The notes below the pieces were generated by a model. It was not told the DNA's origin and did not search any database. It saw only the letters and a program-made list of their open reading frames with translations. Of a DNA stretch of 32,035 bases, positions 28,092 to 32,035 are shown piece by piece (the first letter of the stretch is position 1; each line of letters begins with the position of its first letter). The DNA is taken from positions 1 to 32,035 of the IMG/VR virus record IMGVR_UViG_3300025324_000025; one strand, written 5' to 3'. This DNA comes from a virus. Both the position numbers and the translations under genes were made by a program.

Positions 28092-29414
28092 TTATGCTAA
28101 GACCAAGGGGCCAGAAATTTGGATTTCTCCAGAATTTGATAAGTCGGCCACAGTGAGATTTGCTCCCACTCCAGCAGCACATTGAACTAATACGCCGGCG
28201 GTAGAACCACCCCCCACAGAAATTCCTATATTCACCCCGGTTACTCCTGTTACATATCCAAAATTTAATGGCTGACGAGAAGGGGAACTTGCGGTGGTTA
28301 ATCCAGTTAAATGAATTAAAACAGGATCTCCAGCTACTGCGGAGCCCTTGGAACTCCATACAATATCCATCCAAACTGTGCTCACCCCATTAGTGGTAGA
28401 TAAATATCCTTCTGCAGCACTGAGCGTAAAATTATTTCCGCTGTTATCGGACATGGTGGGAGTAAAGGGAACTAAATCTGATTCTAATAAAACAGGAACA
28501 TCATCCTGGTAAATTCCATTTTGAACATTGAGAGTCCCAACTCCTTTATTACCACCCAAAGGTGCACCTATTTGTACGCCTTGAATTCCAAAAACAGCGC
28601 CGTCAGTTGGATCAATGAGAATGTAGTTATCCCCGTCAATTCGAAAAGTATAAAGAGTATTGGAACGGTTATAGCTGATATAAGTGTCCGCGTCGAATGT
28701 AAGACCTGGTTCTACTCCTCCATCAAAATCCAAATGAAAATTTTCATCCCCCACTCCTATAATCCCAGCAATCGGAGCGCTCGAATATCCAACGGCTAAC
28801 CCGCCATTTAATATATTCATGCCGTTAATAGTGAATGTAGCAATTTGAGTTCCTGTAGGCGTAGTAGAATTGCCTGCGCACCATACGTCTACCGCCGTGG
28901 CTGCATTTCCATAACCTGTTCCTCCTCCTAAATTTAAGGTATTAGAACCGGACAGACACGAAGCAAATCCCCAGACAAATGGCAACTCTGGGTTATCATA
29001 ATGGAGAGATGCTATGCGAAATGCTTTATTTCCAGTATCGGTATCGCTTGCTAATAATTGAATGTCGTCCACATTTCCTAAAATATGAATAGGCGCCTCA
29101 GGTGAGGTAGTACCAACTCCTAAATAACTTAGAGTTTTATTCCAAAATAAATCAGTCGTGTAAGAAAGACCAATTGTTTCTGATGAGTCCGCTGTTAAAA
29201 AAGTTCCCGTATCGCCAACTGGAAGACGTGTCGCATTAAAAGTAGAGTCCCAAGCAAATAAATCTCCAGCTGTAGTCAGGGGAATTAATGAAGAATATAA
29301 AAATCCGTAATTATCTCCCGGGGCATATGGAGAACGCGCTAAACATAAAATATCCGAGGCTTCAAATATGGTGGTAGGATTTGCGCCATAGAGTTGTTCC
29401 CAGTTAAAAGCCAT
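28092..29414 (-). CDS. Tail fibre/spike-like protein
   Basis: This encodes 440 residues, rich in Gly, Ser, Thr and Asn and beta-structured. The N-terminus 'MAFNWEQLYGANPTTIFEAS' is followed by 'NKTLSYLGVGTTSPEAPIHI', the 'GIGT.sP...LHV' pattern that often precedes fibre domains. The C-terminal ~130 residues ('FTPTMSDNSGNNFTLSAAEG' onwards) look like a receptor-binding or head domain. GAGGGG lies upstream of ATG 29414. It likely forms trimers at the tail; the target is unknown. Confidence 0.65.
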   Translation of the reverse strand: MAFNWEQLYGANPTTIFEASDILCLARSPYAPGDNYGFLYSSLIPLTTAGDLFAWDSTFNATRLPVGDTGTFLTADSSETIGLSYTTDLFWNKTLSYLGVGTTSPEAPIHILGNVDDIQLLASDTDTGNKAFRIASLHYDNPELPFVWGFASCLSGSNTLNLGGGTGYGNAATAVDVWCAGNSTTPTGTQIATFTINGMNILNGGLAVGYSSAPIAGIIGVGDENFHLDFDGGVEPGLTFDADTYISYNRSNTLYTFRIDGDNYILIDPTDGAVFGIQGVQIGAPLGGNKGVGTLNVQNGIYQDDVPVLLESDLVPFTPTMSDNSGNNFTLSAAEGYLSTTNGVSTVWMDIVWSSKGSAVAGDPVLIHLTGLTTASSPSRQPLNFGYVTGVTGVNIGISVGGGSTAGVLVQCAAGVGANLTVADLSNSGEIQISGPLVLA

Positions 29415-29425
29415 AACTAACCCCT

Positions 29426-29569
29426 CTATTGATAAACCATGGTGGTACCATCCTGATACAACATTGAACTTCCATCTTGATAGAGCATGACGCCCCCTCC
29501 AATGGGATCAGTTCCAATGTAGTAATTCCCATAATTGAGAATAGTAACGAGACCACCATAAATAAACAT
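29426..29569 (-). CDS. Tiny beta-rich structural protein
   Basis: This 47-residue frame starts MFIYGGLVTILNYGNYYIGT and ends with three short repeats, MLYQDGSS, MLYQDGTT, MVYQ. AGGAA lies about 6 nt before ATG 29569. Its stop lies 11 nt before the tail-fibre start. Such Tyr/Gly-rich repeats recall fibre-tip or attachment peptides. Placement among tail genes suggests a virion part; not proven. Confidence 0.5.
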   Translation of the reverse strand: MFIYGGLVTILNYGNYYIGTDPIGGGVMLYQDGSSMLYQDGTTMVYQ

Positions 29570-29578
29570 ATTATTTTC

Positions 29579-30559
29579 CTAGCTAATAGTCGTTCCCGCC
29601 AGAAGATAATAAGTCACTCCGTCAATGGTAAATGCTATTTTTTGCAGCGTTCCGCCAATTGTGGTACCGGCTGCCGTAGTAATATAGGTCGAAGCACTTC
29701 CAGAAAGCTCAAATAAATTAGTGGCTTTTCCATATAAATAAATCATGGAATTCAATGTTAACGAAGCAATGGTATTTGTACCTGCAAACATTCGCATGCC
29801 CGTCACATTTGTGAGAGTTCCTCCAGTAGCTCCGTAGTCTGCCCAAACTGGGGCAGTTTGGCCTGCATTAATAGTAGCAGCACTTATATCAAATTGAGCA
29901 AATACAGGGGCTGTCCAGGATGAACCGGATAATGTACCAGTAGGGATAATTTTTCCTTGCACACCATAAAGGAAACCCCCGGATGCTCCAACTAGAGTTA
30001 CCTCACCACGTACCCCAACCAAATTACCGCTTGTCATGGTGGTAGCAGAACCGGTGATCTTAGAATAAAAAGCCCTAACCGTACCGGGAGTAGCCGAGGA
30101 TGTGCTGTCAGTAATAGTCGACGGCGTAGCAAGCGTAGAATTCAATACTAAATTGCTAATTCCAAATAAGGCTGGGATTGGTCCTTGAACTACAAAAATT
30201 GCTCCCGCATTATTAGTGCCTCTACTTACAGAAATAGTTTGACCTTCAAATAATTGACCAATATTTTGAAAATCACTCGATCTTTGCAAGATCGCAGCCA
30301 CTCCGGTGGCTCCTTCTTGCGTGCATGTATAAATTCCATTTTCGTTGGCATTAGTTTGGGCTTGAAATAATACACGGTCATTTACTAATACGGACTCGCC
30401 GTCAATTGTTAAAGCACCGGTCGCATACGTAAAAGTAGCCTCTACTCCATTATTGGAGGGACCATTTAAATAAGTGCCGCTCTGATTAATAGTGGCCACT
30501 ACCTTAACTGGGGTCAAAGCTGGCTTTAAGATAAAAGTTTCATGAGATGTAATACCCAT
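29579..30559 (-). CDS. Tail/fibre structural protein
   Basis: This encodes 326 residues from ATG 30559 (GGAG 6 nt upstream). The first ~120 residues contain 'LTIDGESVLVNDRVLFQAQT' then NANENGIYTCTQEG, a fold repeated in many phage fibre and tail-appendage proteins ('DRVLV..Q.....NGIY.....'). The rest is Gly/Thr/Ala-rich beta structure. It lies between two small structural genes in the late operon. It probably forms part of the adsorption apparatus. Confidence 0.65.
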   Translation of the reverse strand: MGITSHETFILKPALTPVKVVATINQSGTYLNGPSNNGVEATFTYATGALTIDGESVLVNDRVLFQAQTNANENGIYTCTQEGATGVAAILQRSSDFQNIGQLFEGQTISVSRGTNNAGAIFVVQGPIPALFGISNLVLNSTLATPSTITDSTSSATPGTVRAFYSKITGSATTMTSGNLVGVRGEVTLVGASGGFLYGVQGKIIPTGTLSGSSWTAPVFAQFDISAATINAGQTAPVWADYGATGGTLTNVTGMRMFAGTNTIASLTLNSMIYLYGKATNLFELSGSASTYITTAAGTTIGGTLQKIAFTIDGVTYYLLAGTTIS

Positions 30560-30591
30560 TTTTTTCTCCATTAAATTTTAAATTTTTAATT

Positions 30592-30876
30592 TTAACTTCC
30601 CACTACAATATTGGTCGCTGTAGTACCGCTGGTATTTATTCTTAGCGAAAATATAGGATGAAAAACACCAGCCACTAAATTCAAAAGTACTTGGGTAGTG
30701 CCGTCCCATTTCACATAAGATACATTACCACTTGTTCCTAAATATAACCACGTCATATATTCACCATAATCAACGTCTAAAACTGGCGTGAAGGTTCTGG
30801 CTACTCCAGACAAAATGCGTTGGGGACCATTTTTTTGGAGAGGATCTAAGGATGGGATTTGAATTGGATTAGTCAT
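30592..30876 (-). CDS. Small tail/spike protein
   Basis: This encodes 94 residues. 'DYGEYMTWLYLGTSGNVSYV' followed by KWDGTTQVLLNLVAGVFHPI and 'RINTSGTTATNIVVG' is a beta-rich pattern common in small phage structural proteins (TWLY.G..G...V...DG..V.......G...P.....I...GTTA..IV.G). AGGAAA precedes ATG 30876. It directly follows the tail-collar gene. Confidence 0.6.
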   Translation of the reverse strand: MTNPIQIPSLDPLQKNGPQRILSGVARTFTPVLDVDYGEYMTWLYLGTSGNVSYVKWDGTTQVLLNLVAGVFHPIFSLRINTSGTTATNIVVGS

Positions 30877-30886
30877 AAAAATTTTC

Positions 30887-31537
30887 CTATAGTTTCACAA
30901 ATAAATTCATAAATATAGTCGGCTGCATTAAAGATACTTTTTCAATTCCTGTCTGAACCGTCGTCAAAGTATCGTCGTTGTCAATAGATAGGCCGCCAGC
31001 CGCATCTACTACATTCCCACCACCAAGGGTATAATTGGTACCACTATTTTGAGTATGGAAATGATAAGGGGTGTCGGTGGTATAACTGCTACCTGTATAA
31101 ACCCCTAAAGCAGTCGTCAACATATGCGTACCACTACCTGCTGATAAAATTGGTACAAAATATCCAGCAATAGCATCAGTTAAATTATCACTCACCGTAA
31201 TGGTGGTAGTAGTTAAGCTGGTTGCCGTTACATAATAAATTGTATTGGCGGATAAACCTGTCGGTAACGCTCCTCCCGTATTATAAAATTGCACCGGAGT
31301 TCCTGCCGCCCAGACTGGCGATTGCGCGGTGGATAAAGTAATAACGTTGGTAGTATTAATAATTGTATTGGGCTGCGTACCTGCTACTGTCACTTCAAAT
31401 ACGGTAGGAATTAAAGCATCAGCTAATGTTAAAGCTAAATTAAAAGTAGATGCCCCTGTTGAAACCACATAGTAAGTAGTATTAGCGGTTAATAAATCAG
31501 TCACCCCATCTGGAAAAATCACCGTGGGCAATGTGCC
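30887..31537 (-). CDS. Tail collar/fibre protein, C-terminal part (continues at base 1)
   Basis: This is the last 216 residues and stop of the tail gene whose first 469 residues lie at 1407-1. Joining 31537 to 1 gives an unbroken frame reading ...APGVFTT-GTLPTVIFPDG..., about 685 residues in all. Two repeats of an '(L)PTGL.ANT.YYV.....TTF' motif occur (TANTTYYVVSTGASTFNLAL and SANTIYYVTA). The end 'TDTPYHFHTQNSGTNYTLGG' and 'QPTIFMNLFVKL' are the His-rich and terminal strands of tail-collar domains. The open frame extends upstream to 31993, but that part is antisense to a foreign BIG2 gene. Confidence 0.75.
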   Translation of the reverse strand, partial: GTLPTVIFPDGVTDLLTANTTYYVVSTGASTFNLALTLADALIPTVFEVTVAGTQPNTIINTTNVITLSTAQSPVWAAGTPVQFYNTGGALPTGLSANTIYYVTATSLTTTTITVSDNLTDAIAGYFVPILSAGSGTHMLTTALGVYTGSSYTTDTPYHFHTQNSGTNYTLGGGNVVDAAGGLSIDNDDTLTTVQTGIEKVSLMQPTIFMNLFVKL

Positions 31538-32035
31538 GGTGGCTTCGGTCGCCGTGGATCCCGGCGCCCCTTCGATCATTGTCGGCCAGACCGTCCAACT
31601 CAACGCCACTGCCCGCGATGGCTCGAACACAGTGCTCACCGACCGGACGGTGACCTGGAGCTCCAGCAATGCCGCTGCCGCATCGGTGAACGCATCGGGG
31701 CTGGTCACAGGAGTGGCGACCGGGAGTGCCACCATCACAGCCACAGTCGACGGGGTCTCAGGCAGCTCGACCGTCACGGTGAGCCAGGTGCCGATAGCGA
31801 CCATCACCGTGACGCCCGATCCCGCCAGCGTGGAAGAGAAGAAGACGCTGCAGCTCACTGCGACGGCGCGCGACGCCGGCAGCGCGGAGCTGACCGGGCG
31901 GACGATAGTCTGGGCGTCGAGCAATAACTCCATCGCCGCCGTCTCGCAGACCGGCCTGGTCACAGGTATCGCACCAGGATCCGCGACGATCACTGCCTCG
32001 TCGCCGGGTGGCGGCGCCGGTGGATCGTCGCCCAG
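31538..32035 (+). other. GC-rich bacterial BIG2-domain fragment, probable assembly chimera
   Basis: From about 31530 the composition jumps to strongly GC-rich with GC-ending codons. The plus strand has an unbroken frame from GTG 31533 to the window end (167 codons). It encodes two Ig-like BIG2 domains: 'IVGQTVQLNATARDGSNTVL' to 'GLVTGVATGSATITATVDG', then 'VEEKKTLQLTATARDAGSAE' to 'GLVTGIAPGSATITA'. These belong to bacterial surface proteins. No start or stop lies within the phage-free part. The fragment interrupts a phage gene whose halves join perfectly without it, so it is best read as a misassembly rather than an insertion. Confidence 0.75.

Noticed and set aside
31538-31993. Minus-strand extension of the tail gene up to 31993
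   Set aside because: Its residues are the antisense of a clean plus-strand BIG2 coding frame in GC-rich DNA; the true N-terminal part of the tail protein is at 1407-1.
1-32035. Evidence for a temperate life cycle (integrase, attachment site, CI-type repressor)
   Set aside because: None of these found; only RHH-type small regulators and operators are visible, so lysogeny cannot be claimed.

Overview
The window is almost entirely the genome of a tailed bacteriophage with a P22-type (short-tailed, podovirus-like) assembly module. It is AT-rich, apart from a GC-rich foreign stretch in the last ~500 bases. There is no rRNA, tRNA, integrase, transposase or bacterial housekeeping gene. The host cannot be read directly. 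A CsrA homologue, a Lar-like zinc ribbon and P22-type capsid genes point to a proteobacterium, probably a gammaproteobacterium (inference).

Layout. (1) 15045 down to 1, minus strand: a late operon in P22 order. It holds a small membrane protein, terminase small subunit, an NrdR-like zinc ribbon, terminase large subunit, a Tad2/DUF2829-like protein, portal, scaffold, coat, two small proteins, gp4-like and gp10-like tail accessory proteins, a small tail protein, three ejection-type proteins and a tail collar/fibre protein cut by the window edge. (2) 15161-16928, plus strand: a small regulatory/accessory block with an operator-promoter, a pentapeptide-repeat protein and two tandem ribbon-helix-helix (RHH) proteins. 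(3) 19879 down to 17087, minus strand: a replication initiator-like protein, a helicase-loader-like protein, a small zinc protein, a GH24 lysozyme and a 3-TM holin. (4) 20042-27693, plus strand: a long early operon with an RHH regulator, CsrA, a Sak4-like ATPase plus SSB-like protein, a DUF6745 protein, a His-rich 'HEEH' protein, a Lar-like protein and several tiny zinc proteins. Between these lie at least ten copies of an unusual small protein family built from 12-nt / 4-residue repeats. (5) 31537 down to 27746, minus strand: tail/fibre genes and a small basic protein. They meet region 4 at a strong bidirectional terminator (27700-27738).

The two contig ends fit together. The tail gene truncated at position 1 continues exactly in frame at 31537 on the minus strand. 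One tail-collar domain appears split, with its N-terminal half on the left end and its His-rich C-terminal half on the right end. The phage is therefore probably circular or terminally redundant, about 31.5 kb, with one continuous late operon from 15045 through the join to 27746. The segment 31538-32035 is GC-rich, codes on the plus strand for two bacterial BIG2 Ig-like domains, and is most likely an assembly chimera.

The most unusual content is the tetrapeptide-repeat family in the early region. Other points of interest are a probable Thoeris anti-defence (Tad2) gene between terminase and portal, a phage CsrA, and a DUF6745/HEEH gene pair of unknown function.
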